Positions 34,126 through 43,244 of a stretch of DNA of 64,000 bases are shown piece after piece. Positions within the stretch are counted from its first letter, which is position 1; each line of letters opens with the position of its first letter. Source of the stretch: RGIG8306 sp964426655 (lineage in GTDB: Bacteria > Bacillota > Clostridia > Lachnospirales > Lachnospiraceae); the NCBI GenBank assembly GCA_964426655.1, contig CAYRQT010000008.1:1-64000 (forward strand). Direction: 5' to 3'. Below the pieces are notes generated by a model, which was given only the letters and a program-made list of their open reading frames with translations, was not told the DNA's origin and ran no database searches. A program made the position numbers and the translations under genes.

Positions 34126-35382
34126 ATGGTTGTGGAAATTGTTACTGTCGGAACAGAATTGCTAATGGGAAATATCGTCAATACACACGCCAGATACTTA
34201 TCTGAAAAATGTGCATTGCTGGGACTTTCCGTGTATTATCAGACTGTTGTGGGGGATAATCCCGGCCGAATGGCCGAGACCTTCAGGCTGGCCCTTTCCC
34301 GTGCAGATATTCTTCTGGTAACAGGGGGACTTGGTCCCACAGAAGACGACCTGACGAAAGAGATCGCTGCTGAAGTCATGGCCATTCCTTTGGAAGAAAA
34401 TCTGCAGATTCGGGAGCAGATTCGGGAGTATCTGGAAAAAAACGTGTACGATGTGATTCCGGAGAGCAATTATAAACAGGCCATGCTGCCGGTGGGAAGC
34501 AGAATTTTCCCAAATGCCAACGGCACGGCTGTTGGACTGGCTATGGAAAAGGAGGGAAAACGGGTGATTCTTCTCCCGGGGCCTCCCAGTGAATTGTATC
34601 CTATGTTCGAAACTTATGTAGAGCCATACCTGCGACAGTTGCATCCGGAAGTCATACATTCTGCCATGGTCAAGATTTGTGGAATAGGGGAAAGCAAAGT
34701 GGAGGAGATGGTCAGAGATATGATTGACGCACAGACCAATCCGACAATTGCTACTTATGCCAAGCTGAGTGAAGTGGACATGCGGGTGACGGCTAAAGGC
34801 GAAAGCCTAGAGGCGTGTGAGGCATTATTGGCTCCGGTCCTGCACGAAATGGAAGAAAGATTTGGAAACTATATTTTTACTACCCGGGAAAAAGAATCAT
34901 TGGAAGAGGTCGTGGTTGGCCTCCTTGCGCAGAAAGCCCTGAGACTTGCTGTTGCAGAGTCCTGTACAGGAGGACTTGTGACAGGAAAATTGATTAATGT
35001 GCCTGGGGCGTCTGAAGTTTTGGAAGAAGGTTTTGTAACCTACAGTAATGAGGCCAAGCATCGCAGCCTTGGCGTTTCTCTTGACAGCCTTGGAAAATTC
35101 GGGGCCGTCAGTGAGGAAGTGGCACGGGAAATGGCTGAGGGCGCTGCCCGAAAAGCGGGGGCGGATGTAGGCCTTTCCATAACAGGTATTGCAGGTCCTG
35201 GAGGAGGAACCTCGGAGAAACCGGTAGGGCTTGTATATATGGCCTGTAGCTGTGCCAGAGGCACTTTTGCAGAAGTATTTCGCTTTAGAGGCAATCGGAA
35301 CAAAGTGAGAGAGCAGGCGGTCATGAGAGCGTTGAACCTGGTTCGTCTTACGGTGATGCAGCCAATGGACAGGATGGAGTAA
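34126..35382 (+). CDS. cinA: CinA family competence/damage-inducible protein
   Basis: This encodes a 418-residue full-length CinA. The N-terminal MoCF-like domain has EIVTVGTELLMGNIVNTHA and TGGLGPTEDDLT and the C-terminal nicotinamide-nucleotide amidase domain has AESCTGGLVTGKL and ITGIAGPGGGTSEKPVGLVY. CinA clears pyridine nucleotide damage products and in competent species is expressed with recA. recA is not within the window. GGAGG lies upstream of the ATG. Confidence 0.94.
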   Translation: MVVEIVTVGTELLMGNIVNTHARYLSEKCALLGLSVYYQTVVGDNPGRMAETFRLALSRADILLVTGGLGPTEDDLTKEIAAEVMAIPLEENLQIREQIREYLEKNVYDVIPESNYKQAMLPVGSRIFPNANGTAVGLAMEKEGKRVILLPGPPSELYPMFETYVEPYLRQLHPEVIHSAMVKICGIGESKVEEMVRDMIDAQTNPTIATYAKLSEVDMRVTAKGESLEACEALLAPVLHEMEERFGNYIFTTREKESLEEVVVGLLAQKALRLAVAESCTGGLVTGKLINVPGASEVLEEGFVTYSNEAKHRSLGVSLDSLGKFGAVSEEVAREMAEGAARKAGADVGLSITGIAGPGGGTSEKPVGLVYMACSCARGTFAEVFRFRGNRNKVREQAVMRALNLVRLTVMQPMDRME

Positions 35383-35386
35383 AACA

Positions 35387-36838
35387 ATGATTTCCTTAGA
35401 GAGCTTAGTAAAGAATATACAGAAAAATCGGGAGGCGGATCATGCATGGAATGTCTTTTATGATCATTTCATGGATACCACAGCCCAGCTTTGCTGGATT
35501 ACCTTTTCCCTGAATTATGTTTCCATGCTGGAAATGCGATGGGATTTTAAAAACGATGCCATTCGGGAATTGTGCCATCGACTGGATCGGGTTGTGGAAA
35601 AAGTCATTCAATGGGAAACGCTAGGAGAGTTTGAAGAAAAAAAGGCCTTCCTTCAGGAACAGATTAAAAAGATCGACAATCTGCGGAAAGATTTGGAAGA
35701 GATCGTCAGCTGTGCCACGGCCTATGTGGACAGGTACCTTCTTTTAGAATATGCTTTTAATCGCACGGAGCATCTTTATGATGACAGGCATCTTCCGGCG
35801 GATTATCAGGACGATGATTTTGTACAGAAATTATCCGCCTTCATTTTTTCCACACCGGACAGCTCCATTATTCAGCAGAGGATGGTAGGTGTTATTGAAC
35901 AGCTGCCAATCCGCATGACAAAGGCCAGATTCTTTGAATATCTGCGGGAGGCTTTTTCTACCTATATTGACGGAGAACGAAAGCCGGTGGAGGATTTATG
36001 CTACTTTATCCGATCTGTCAGTATGCTGGAGGAACCAACCAGCAACCAGGCGTTTGAAAGAGCGTATGACAGCCATGTGGAGCTTTTGATGGATCAGCCA
36101 TTGTCAGAACTTAATCCGGAAACTTATCAGGAATATACCAGAATGTTGCAGGAGGATATGACCCATCTGGATAACGAAATGGGATTTTTAAGCCTTTTTG
36201 GACAACTGGTTAATGAGTTTTATGGACTTCTTCTGGCAAAGGAGCATGACCTTACAGAGATAGAGCACACCAGAAAGGTGCGGGAAGCCTGCATCCGAAT
36301 TGTAAGAACGGTTAATCAATATGGGCTGGAAGAGAAGCAGGATAATGTATTTGACGAAATTCAGGAGTCGCTGTATCTACTGGAAGGAGAGCAGGAACCC
36401 CTGCATGAAGAATTCCATCGGGCTGATGCGCTTTTAGATGAAGTGTTTCGGAGTCCGCTGATGGATTCTCCAAAACCATGGATTCAGGAAACCTTAAAAG
36501 CGTCGGGAATGGTCAGCCGCCTTCTCTCCACAAGTTTATTTGCTTCTTTACAGGAAGATTTTACAGAGGAGCAGGATCGGGCAGATACGCCCTATGTATA
36601 CGAACAGTACACACAGATCAGAGCAGCTCTTTCTACTGCATTTGATGCACGGGGGAAATTGCTTTCCAGAGGAATGATGTCCCGTATGATTCATCTTTTC
36701 CCTGCACTTTTCCATAATCGCAAAGAACTGGAAGAATACATGAAAAACAGTCTTTCTGCTTGCCAGAATGAAAGTGAGAAACTGGGATGTTATGAAATAT
36801 TAACAGAAATGATGAAAGAACAGGAATTAACCTTTTAA
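35387..36838 (+). CDS. Uncharacterised helical protein
   Basis: I do not recognise this 483-residue protein. It is predominantly charged and helical, with no signal peptide, no transmembrane segment and no known catalytic motif that I can see. Short recurring features are aromatic and acidic clusters such as LPADYQDDDFVQK and QEDFTEEQDRADTPYVYEQY. GGATGGAG precedes the ATG, 4 bases after the cinA stop. The following 102-residue gene, DUF2953 and ytfJ run in the same direction with short gaps, so all may be one operon with an envelope or sporulation theme. The frame is intact over 1.4 kb, which makes it a real gene. Confidence 0.8.
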   Translation: MISLESLVKNIQKNREADHAWNVFYDHFMDTTAQLCWITFSLNYVSMLEMRWDFKNDAIRELCHRLDRVVEKVIQWETLGEFEEKKAFLQEQIKKIDNLRKDLEEIVSCATAYVDRYLLLEYAFNRTEHLYDDRHLPADYQDDDFVQKLSAFIFSTPDSSIIQQRMVGVIEQLPIRMTKARFFEYLREAFSTYIDGERKPVEDLCYFIRSVSMLEEPTSNQAFERAYDSHVELLMDQPLSELNPETYQEYTRMLQEDMTHLDNEMGFLSLFGQLVNEFYGLLLAKEHDLTEIEHTRKVREACIRIVRTVNQYGLEEKQDNVFDEIQESLYLLEGEQEPLHEEFHRADALLDEVFRSPLMDSPKPWIQETLKASGMVSRLLSTSLFASLQEDFTEEQDRADTPYVYEQYTQIRAALSTAFDARGKLLSRGMMSRMIHLFPALFHNRKELEEYMKNSLSACQNESEKLGCYEILTEMMKEQELTF

Positions 36839-36854
36839 AGAAAGGGGACTGCCG

Positions 36855-37163
36855 GTGAAATTTAACCGAAAGGTGTATTGGGGAGAAACCGCCAGAAAAA
36901 ACAGGCTTTTGATCTGGCACAGACTACGGTACAAAAAGTGGCAGACGGACATCTATCTGATTGTCCTGCCGGAAGGAAAAAACAGCTTGTTGGAAATGGT
37001 TCCTGCATACATGATGAAACTGCGTCCCAAAGGGGCACCTCCACTTATGGTAATTGGCGTTGCCAAAGGGAAAAAGGAAGGGATTGAAGTGATTCGCTCG
37101 ATCATTGACGAGGTATACAAGCAGACCGGGCACCTGGATGTATTATCCTACATCAGGGGATAG
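36855..37163 (+). CDS. Small conserved hypothetical protein
   Basis: This encodes a 102-residue protein I cannot assign. It begins MKFNRKVYWGE and has a basic first half (RLRYKKW) and a compact alpha/beta second half (PPLMVIGVAKGKKEGIEVIRSIIDEVY). I have an impression of similar small proteins in other Lachnospiraceae but cannot verify it. The start is GTG at 36855 with AAAGGGG upstream. It lies 16 bases after the uncharacterised helical protein and 8 bases before the DUF2953 gene. Confidence 0.7.
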   Translation: MKFNRKVYWGETARKNRLLIWHRLRYKKWQTDIYLIVLPEGKNSLLEMVPAYMMKLRPKGAPPLMVIGVAKGKKEGIEVIRSIIDEVYKQTGHLDVLSYIRG

Positions 37164-37171
37164 GAGGTTTT

Positions 37172-38140
37172 ATGGCAATCTTCTTATTAATATTAAAGAT
37201 TGCAGGCATTGTGCTCCTATCTGTTCTGGGATTGGTTTTGCTTTTGCTACTTGTGCTTTTACTGACCCCTGTTCGCTATAGATTTCACGTTGCATATGAA
37301 AAAGAGGTCCCGCAGATAAAGGCCTCCATATACATATGGTTTCACCTTTTGCATGCCAGTTTCACATATGGGATGGCTTCTCCGGATGGGGTTGTTGTAA
37401 GAGTTGCGGGGATTCCACTGGGAAGTAAAAATCAACCGGCACATAAGGAAAAAAAGAAGGCATTTGCAGAACAAAAAGCGGAAACAGAGGACTCTTTTGG
37501 AAGAGCGGATAAAACGGCCACACACGCCGATTCCAGTTCGCCTTCGCAGGAAAAAATCCAGTCAGCCAGAGAGGCAAAGAGGACTTCTTCATCTGAAGAC
37601 ACAGGAAAGGCTGGGGAAGAGCAGACGCAGAAAAAATCCGGGGAGGAACAGGAAGTCCACAAGGATACTGCAGATCAGCGGATTTTTGTGAATCAGATTC
37701 AGGAAAAAATCCAAAAAATCTCGGAACGTCTAAGGGAAATGTGGGAAGCGCAACGAAAGAAGATGATGGAACTGCAAAGGAAATGGAATAGACTCCAACA
37801 GATCTGGGAGCCACATGGAAAACTGGCATTGGAGGCAGTCCTATATCGCCTTACAAAACTCCTGAAACACATTTTTCCCAGAAAGCTAAAGGGAGAAGCT
37901 ACTCTGGGATTGGGGAACACCTATCAGAATGGCAAGCTTTTCAGCTGGTTGGGTATGTTTTATGGGGTGTATGGGAAACATTTTCAGATTAATGGAGATT
38001 TTGAAAGAAAAATATATGAGGGCAGAATACAGGGAAAAGGGCACATTCGCCTGGGAACGTTGCTTGGCATTTTGCTTCCCTTGGCCTGGAATTCTCATGT
38101 ATGGGCAGTGATCCGGACAGTACGCAAACAGGAGGAGTAA
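37172..38140 (+). CDS. ytfI: DUF2953 membrane protein (YtfI-like)
   Basis: This encodes a 322-residue protein with one strong N-terminal membrane segment (about residues 5-32, rich in leucine), followed by TPVRYRFHVAYE. Residues 85-215 form a long hydrophilic region rich in E, K, Q and S with coiled-coil character. The C-terminal part (KGEATLGLGNTYQNGKLFSWLG, then GRIQGKGHIRLG) is the DUF2953 core. In B. subtilis the DUF2953 gene ytfI precedes ytfJ, as here. The function is unknown; the role is inferred to be linked to sporulation or the envelope. Confidence 0.82.
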   Translation: MAIFLLILKIAGIVLLSVLGLVLLLLLVLLLTPVRYRFHVAYEKEVPQIKASIYIWFHLLHASFTYGMASPDGVVVRVAGIPLGSKNQPAHKEKKKAFAEQKAETEDSFGRADKTATHADSSSPSQEKIQSAREAKRTSSSEDTGKAGEEQTQKKSGEEQEVHKDTADQRIFVNQIQEKIQKISERLREMWEAQRKKMMELQRKWNRLQQIWEPHGKLALEAVLYRLTKLLKHIFPRKLKGEATLGLGNTYQNGKLFSWLGMFYGVYGKHFQINGDFERKIYEGRIQGKGHIRLGTLLGILLPLAWNSHVWAVIRTVRKQEE

Positions 38141-38143
38141 TAT

Positions 38144-38566
38144 ATGGTAAACGATAAGGCACTATTGCAGACCGTCAACACATTATTTAAAGGAATGGAG
38201 GGATTCCTTTCTGCTAAAAGCATTGTGGGGGAACCCATACACATTGGGGATACCATTATTCTGCCTCTTATGGATGTACAGTTCGGGGTAGGCGCCGGAG
38301 CTTTTACCACAGACAAAAAAAATAATGGTGGTGGAGGGATGAGCGGAAAGATGACGCCTACTGCGGTGCTGATCATTCAGGATGGAGAGACTAAGGTGGT
38401 CAATATCGGTGGTGGAGACGGAGGCATCTCTAAACTGGTGGATATGGTTCCTGGGATTGTTAATAAGTTTTTCAAGAAACCCAAAGAGCAGGAGGCAGAT
38501 GAGGCCGTACAGGAAAAAGTTGATGAGGTCGTATCTGATATTGAGGCAGAGGGCAGTACCAACTAG
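38144..38566 (+). CDS. ytfJ: GerW family sporulation protein YtfJ
   Basis: This encodes a 140-residue YtfJ/GerW protein. The core has GMEGFLSAKSIVGEPIHIGDTIILPLMDVQFGVGAG, a glycine-rich loop (NNGGGGMSGKMTPTAVLII) and an acidic C-terminal tail. In Bacillus the family is made in the forespore and affects germination. It indicates a spore-forming lineage. It starts 3 bases after the ytfI stop. A hairpin terminator follows. Confidence 0.93.
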   Translation: MVNDKALLQTVNTLFKGMEGFLSAKSIVGEPIHIGDTIILPLMDVQFGVGAGAFTTDKKNNGGGGMSGKMTPTAVLIIQDGETKVVNIGGGDGGISKLVDMVPGIVNKFFKKPKEQEADEAVQEKVDEVVSDIEAEGSTN

Positions 38567-38574
38567 TGAAAAAG

Positions 38575-38614
38575 AAGAGACAGATGCCAAATTTCATGCA
38601 TCTGTCTCTTTCAA
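38575..38614 (+). terminator. Terminator after ytfJ
   Basis: AAGAGACAGATGC at 38575-38587 pairs perfectly with GCATCTGTCTCTT at 38598-38610, with an A/T-rich loop and a short T/C tail. Confidence 0.85.
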
Positions 38615-38639
38615 TATAGGGGGTATTTTTCTGAAAATC

Positions 38640-38678
38640 AAAAATGGCATAGCCATGAATCGTTTTCATGCCTATGCC
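38640..38678 (-). terminator. Terminator after rpmB
   Basis: On the minus strand GGCATAG-G-CATGAA pairs with TTCATG-G-CTATGCC (one internal mismatch) and is followed by ATTTTTG. It ends rpmB. Confidence 0.85.
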
Positions 38679-38693
38679 GCTTCCTTGGATTGA

Positions 38694-38879
38694 TCAGGCT
38701 CTCTCTACAAAACCAGACTTCAGACAAGATGTACAGATGTTCATCTTTCTTGCACTGCCGCCCAGGTTGACTTTTACTGACTTCACATTTGCCTTCCACA
38801 TTTTGTTTGTCTTTCTATTTGAATGACTGACAGCATGTCCAAAGTGAGCGCCTTTTTCACAAATTGCGCATTTTGCCAT
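38694..38879 (-). CDS. rpmB: Ribosomal protein L28
   Basis: This encodes the 61-residue bL28. The start MAKCAICEKGAHFGHAVSHS and the later CTSCLKSG give two CxxC pairs, so this is a zinc-binding form. KTNKMWKANVKSVKV is the family core. GGAGGTG precedes the ATG. The gene stands alone, divergent from yloU-fakA, as in B. subtilis. Confidence 0.95.
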   Translation of the reverse strand: MAKCAICEKGAHFGHAVSHSNRKTNKMWKANVKSVKVNLGGSARKMNICTSCLKSGFVERA

Positions 38880-38941
38880 GATAGCACCTCCTTCACCCGT
38901 TCAACACGTCATTTCCCTTGACGTATGACCGCAACATGATT

Positions 38942-38970
38942 ATAATAACAGAAGTTTATAGGCATTGCAA
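38942..38970 (-). promoter_or_regulatory. rpmB promoter
   Basis: On the minus strand TTGCAA (38970-38965), 17 bases, then TATTAT (38947-38942). The leader of about 55 bases holds the inverted repeat ACGTCA/TGACGT at 38906-38924. Confidence 0.65.
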
Positions 38971-39119
38971 GCAGTTTTTTTGTATTTTACAGAAGGTTTT
39001 CCAAAAGATATTCTTTTCGTTTAAAAGAGAATCATGTATAATAGAAAGAAAACTATGTTAATTGATGCAGACAAACGAAGAATATAAGAGCAACTCTTGT
39101 ATTTAGGAAAGGAGCTTTT

Positions 39120-39476
39120 ATGAAGGGACGTATCACCAATCAGCAGGGAGATATCCTGATTGATCCAGAGGTTATTGCCATGTATGCTGGATCCACGGCA
39201 GTGGAATGCTTTGGCATTGTGGGAATGGCGGCTGTGAGCATGAAGGACGGGCTTGTCAAGCTATTGAAAAAGGAAAGTCTAACCCATGGCATAAGTGTTG
39301 AAATTGTAGACAATCAGATCAATCTGGTTTTTCATGTGATTGTATCCTACGGGGTCAGCATTTCTACTGTGGCATCCAATCTGGTTTCTAACGTAAAATA
39401 TAAAGTGGAAGAGTTCACGGGTATGACCGTTGGGAATATTACAATATATGTGGACGGCGTACGAGTAATTGACTGA
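39120..39476 (+). CDS. yloU: Asp23/Gls24 family protein YloU
   Basis: This encodes a 118-residue Asp23/Gls24 (alkaline shock) family protein. NQQGDILIDPEVIAMYAGSTAVECFGIVGMA and YGVSISTVASNLVSNVKYKVEEFTGM are typical. In B. subtilis yloU precedes yloV. AAAGGAG lies before the ATG. The function is unclear; the family is associated with envelope stress and membrane localisation. Confidence 0.92.
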   Translation: MKGRITNQQGDILIDPEVIAMYAGSTAVECFGIVGMAAVSMKDGLVKLLKKESLTHGISVEIVDNQINLVFHVIVSYGVSISTVASNLVSNVKYKVEEFTGMTVGNITIYVDGVRVID

Positions 39477-39503
39477 GCGGCCGCAAAAAGGAGGAGCAAA
39501 AAA

Positions 39504-41186
39504 GTGGCAATCGAAACCGTGAACGCACAGCTATTTTCCAAGATGTTTTTAGCTGGAGCCAAAAATCTGGAAGTTAAAAAAGAGTGGATTAATGAATTAA
39601 ATGTGTTTCCTGTACCGGATGGAGATACAGGTACAAATATGACGCTGACCATCCTGTCTGCGGCCAACGAAGTGGCAGCAATGGAAAAACCTACGATGGA
39701 TAGTCTGGCAAAAGCCATTTCGTCCGGTTCTTTACGAGGGGCGAGAGGAAATTCCGGGGTTATATTATCTCAGTTATTCCGAGGCCTTTCCAAGGTGATT
39801 CGGGAACACAGTGAACTGACCACAACTGTGTGGGCACAGGGACTGACCAGGGCTGCTGAAACGGCATATAAAGCAGTTATGAAGCCTAAGGAAGGAACAA
39901 TTCTTACTGTGGCCAGAGGAATTGCAGAAAAGGCAGCGGAGATTTGTGAAGAAGAAAAAGATGTGGAAGCTTTCTTTCGTGCCGTGGTAGAGCATGGGAA
40001 CGCTGTACTACAGACAACACCGGATCTTCTGCCTGTTCTAAAGCAGGCAGGTGTGGTGGATTCCGGTGGTCAGGGCCTAATGGTCATTCTGGAAGGGTTT
40101 CTTGACGGATTGACTGGAAAAGAGGTGAATTTCGATTTTGAAAAACCGCATACCACTTCACTGGGGGTGGACACCTCTCACATTGAAACGGCAAATATAA
40201 AATATGGATACTGCACAGAATTTATTGTTATGCTGGAAAAACCATACGACCAGCAAGAGGAACAGAAGTTCAAAAACTACCTGACATCTATTGGAGATTC
40301 TCTTGTACTGGTATCAGATGACGAATTGGTCAAAGTCCATGTGCACACCAATGATCCGGGACTTGCCATTCAGAAGGGGTTAAGCTATGGCTCCCTCACC
40401 AAAATGAAAATTGATAATATGCGGGAAGAGCATCATGAAAAAGTGATTAAAGATGCTCAAAAGATTGCCGCTGCCCAGCTGGAAGAAGAACAAAAAAAGA
40501 AGGCCGCCACACCGGCGGTGCCTGAAAAGCCATATGGATTTGTGGCTGTTTCTGTAGGGGATGGGTTGACTGATATATTTAAGGGGCTTGGGGTAGACCA
40601 GATTATTGCAGGAGGACAAACGATGAATCCTAGTACTGAGGATTTTCTGGACGCCATCGCACAGGTTCCTGCAGAAAATATTTTCCTGTTGCCCAATAAC
40701 AAAAACATTATTCTGGCTGCAGAACAGGCGGCTAAACTGACTAAAGACAAGAAAATTTTTGTGGTGCCGACCAAGACCGTTCCACAGGGAATTGCCGCAG
40801 TGATCAGCTTTCAGTCAGGGAAAGAACCGGAAGTTAACCTGCAGACTATGACTGAGGAAATAGGAAATGTGAAAACCGGTCAGGTCACTTATGCTGTTCG
40901 CAATACCAACATTGAAGGGAAAGAAATTCATGAGCATGATATAATGGGAATTGGAGACAGTCGCATTCTGGCTGTGGGTGAGATCATTCAGGATACGACC
41001 ATGGACATGCTCAGGGAGATGATAACGGAAGATTCTGAAATCGTCAGCATTTATTACGGGGCAGATATTACAAAAGAGGAGGCCGGTCTTCTGGAAGAGG
41101 CTGTTGCCGCCGCCTTCCCCAATATAGACATTGATTTGCATGAGGGGGGACAACCCATATATTATTACATTGTCTCCGTGGAATAA
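39504..41186 (+). CDS. fakA: DAK1-domain fatty acid kinase-like protein (YloV/FakA)
   Basis: This encodes a 560-residue protein of the YloV/FakA family. The N-terminal Dak-L nucleotide domain shows NVFPVPDGDTGTNMTLT, with the metal-binding aspartates, and SSGSLRGARGNSGVILSQ. The C-terminal half (GFVAVSVGDGLTDIFKGLGVDQII) resembles the part that works with FakB. Staphylococcal FakA phosphorylates exogenous fatty acids with FakB carriers; no fakB is seen here. The start is GTG with GGAGGAG upstream. It follows yloU after 27 bases. Confidence 0.9.
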   Translation: MAIETVNAQLFSKMFLAGAKNLEVKKEWINELNVFPVPDGDTGTNMTLTILSAANEVAAMEKPTMDSLAKAISSGSLRGARGNSGVILSQLFRGLSKVIREHSELTTTVWAQGLTRAAETAYKAVMKPKEGTILTVARGIAEKAAEICEEEKDVEAFFRAVVEHGNAVLQTTPDLLPVLKQAGVVDSGGQGLMVILEGFLDGLTGKEVNFDFEKPHTTSLGVDTSHIETANIKYGYCTEFIVMLEKPYDQQEEQKFKNYLTSIGDSLVLVSDDELVKVHVHTNDPGLAIQKGLSYGSLTKMKIDNMREEHHEKVIKDAQKIAAAQLEEEQKKKAATPAVPEKPYGFVAVSVGDGLTDIFKGLGVDQIIAGGQTMNPSTEDFLDAIAQVPAENIFLLPNNKNIILAAEQAAKLTKDKKIFVVPTKTVPQGIAAVISFQSGKEPEVNLQTMTEEIGNVKTGQVTYAVRNTNIEGKEIHEHDIMGIGDSRILAVGEIIQDTTMDMLREMITEDSEIVSIYYGADITKEEAGLLEEAVAAAFPNIDIDLHEGGQPIYYYIVSVE

Positions 41187-41204
41187 TAGCTGTTGAGCGA
41201 ACAT

Positions 41205-43208
41205 ATGAACAGAGAAACTTCTGTCCGCATCCTGAAAGGGGTGGGGGACAAAACAGAATACCTGCTAAGAAAGGCAGGCATAACCAATTTAGGAGACCTG
41301 ATTTTCTTTATTCCAAAGACTTATGATATTTATGGCCCGGTTGTGCCTTTTCGTCAAGTGGAGGAGGGGACAGTTGTGGCTGTTCTGGGAACCTTTACGC
41401 AAAGCCCTTCCTTCTATAAAGGAAATAGGGGGATTGTTGTTTCCGGGACTTTTCATGATGGATACGGAGCGGCACTGGGAGTGCGATGGTTCAACCAGCC
41501 TTACCTGAAAAACCAGATCCAGATCGGGCAGCCCTATGTGGCCCGGGGGCGAATTATGGCTAGGAAAGGAGGCTGGATGCTGGAGCAGCCAAAGCTTTTC
41601 TTATATGAAAAGTATCAGCCGCTTACGGGGTTTATGCAGCCGGTGTATGCCATAGGAAAGGGGATTACAAGCCTCCAGATGCGTAAGTTTATGCAGGAGG
41701 TTTTTCATGCGATTTCTTTAAAAGAATTAAATGGATGGAGCGTTCTTCCTGAAAACCTGGAAAAAGAAAATGCCTTGATGCGTTTTGGAAAAGCACTATA
41801 TACCCTTCATTTTCCTGAAAATTGGGATACATACAGAGAGGCCAGAAAAAGATTTGTCTTTGAGGAGTTTTTTGCATATCTATATGGCGTACGGCAGATG
41901 GGAAGAGAGCGGCTACAGGGAAATAATCCGTATCCCATTTTCCCGTCGCAGGAATCCGGAAGGGTATTGGACAGTCTCCCATTTTCTCTGACACATGGAC
42001 AGCAACAGGTTCTTGGAGAAATTCGCCGGGATCTTTCCGGGGAACATAGTATGAATCGAATGCTTCAGGGGGATGTGGGAAGCGGAAAGACGATTCTGGC
42101 GTTTATTGCACTTTTGGATTCTGCAATGAGTGGATTTCAGGGCGTTATGATGGCCCCTACGGAAATACTGGCCAGGCAGCACTACATGGCATTAATACGT
42201 CTGTTGAAAAACAGCGGCATTCAGCTGGATGTGGCTTTTCTTTCCGGCGGATTATCGGCCAGAGAAAAGCGGAAGATGCAGGAAGATATTGCCACAGGGA
42301 AATATCGAATTATTCTGGGTACACACGCTTTATTTCAGGAAGGCGTACAGTATCAGAATCTGGCGTTAGTGGTAACAGACGAGCAACATCGATTTGGGGT
42401 AAACCATAGGGAGTCCCTGGTGCAGAAAGGTGTTTTGGGTGATGGGGAACGACCTCATGTATTGATTATGAGTGCTACGCCGATTCCCCGTTCTCTGGCC
42501 ATTGTGTTGTATGGAGACACGGACCTTTCTGTTCTGACAGATAAGCCTGTGAACCGGCTACCGGTCAAAACCTGTATCATTAAGGGATCTCAACGGGCCA
42601 CGGGACATCGGTTCATCCAGAAGGAGCTGGATAAAGGGCATCAGGCATATGTTATCTGCCAGATGATCGAACCCAGTGAATCCATGGAGGGAGAGGATGT
42701 TGTTTCCTATGCCCACAATCTGAAAAAGGTATTTTCACCCGAGGTGAAAGTTGATATTCTCCATGGCAGAATGAGTGTTGCTGAAAAGGCAGATGTCATG
42801 GAAAGATTTCGTCAGAACAGGGTTCAGATTCTGGTGGCTACCACAGTTGTGGAAGTAGGGGTGGATGTTCCAAATGCAACAGCCATTCTGATTGAAGATG
42901 CACAGAGATTTGGCCTGGCATCCCTGCACCAGCTCAGAGGCCGGGTGGGGAGAGGCGATGCGCAGGCTTATTGCATTCTTGTACAGACTACCGGTAATGA
43001 AATTTCTAAACGGCTGGAGGTCCTATACCAAAGCAATGATGGTTTTTATATTGCAGAGGAGGATCTTAAACTCAGAGGTCCCGGAGATTTGCTGGGGGTC
43101 AGGCAGAGCGGTCAGATGGCATTTGCACTGGCGGATGTGTATAATGACGCAGACCTGCTTTTGCAGGCGGAAAAAGCAGTCAGAGCATTTGAAAATTCAG
43201 ATGTCTGA
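41205..43208 (+). CDS. recG: ATP-dependent DNA helicase RecG
   Basis: This encodes a 667-residue helicase that remodels stalled forks and branched DNA. The N-terminal wedge domain begins with LKGVGDKTEYLLRKAGI. The helicase motifs are MLQGDVGSGKTILA (I), TDEQHRFGVNHRE (II, DEQH), MSATPIPRSLAIVLYGD (III) and LHQLRGRVGRGDAQAYC (VI). The ATG at 41205 is tentative because neither it nor a TTG at 41193 has a strong ribosome-binding site. It sits in the conserved yloU-yloV-recG order. Confidence 0.94.
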   Translation: MNRETSVRILKGVGDKTEYLLRKAGITNLGDLIFFIPKTYDIYGPVVPFRQVEEGTVVAVLGTFTQSPSFYKGNRGIVVSGTFHDGYGAALGVRWFNQPYLKNQIQIGQPYVARGRIMARKGGWMLEQPKLFLYEKYQPLTGFMQPVYAIGKGITSLQMRKFMQEVFHAISLKELNGWSVLPENLEKENALMRFGKALYTLHFPENWDTYREARKRFVFEEFFAYLYGVRQMGRERLQGNNPYPIFPSQESGRVLDSLPFSLTHGQQQVLGEIRRDLSGEHSMNRMLQGDVGSGKTILAFIALLDSAMSGFQGVMMAPTEILARQHYMALIRLLKNSGIQLDVAFLSGGLSAREKRKMQEDIATGKYRIILGTHALFQEGVQYQNLALVVTDEQHRFGVNHRESLVQKGVLGDGERPHVLIMSATPIPRSLAIVLYGDTDLSVLTDKPVNRLPVKTCIIKGSQRATGHRFIQKELDKGHQAYVICQMIEPSESMEGEDVVSYAHNLKKVFSPEVKVDILHGRMSVAEKADVMERFRQNRVQILVATTVVEVGVDVPNATAILIEDAQRFGLASLHQLRGRVGRGDAQAYCILVQTTGNEISKRLEVLYQSNDGFYIAEEDLKLRGPGDLLGVRQSGQMAFALADVYNDADLLLQAEKAVRAFENSDV

Positions 43209-43244
43209 TAGATAAATAGAAAAGATGAATTGAGGATGAAAACA

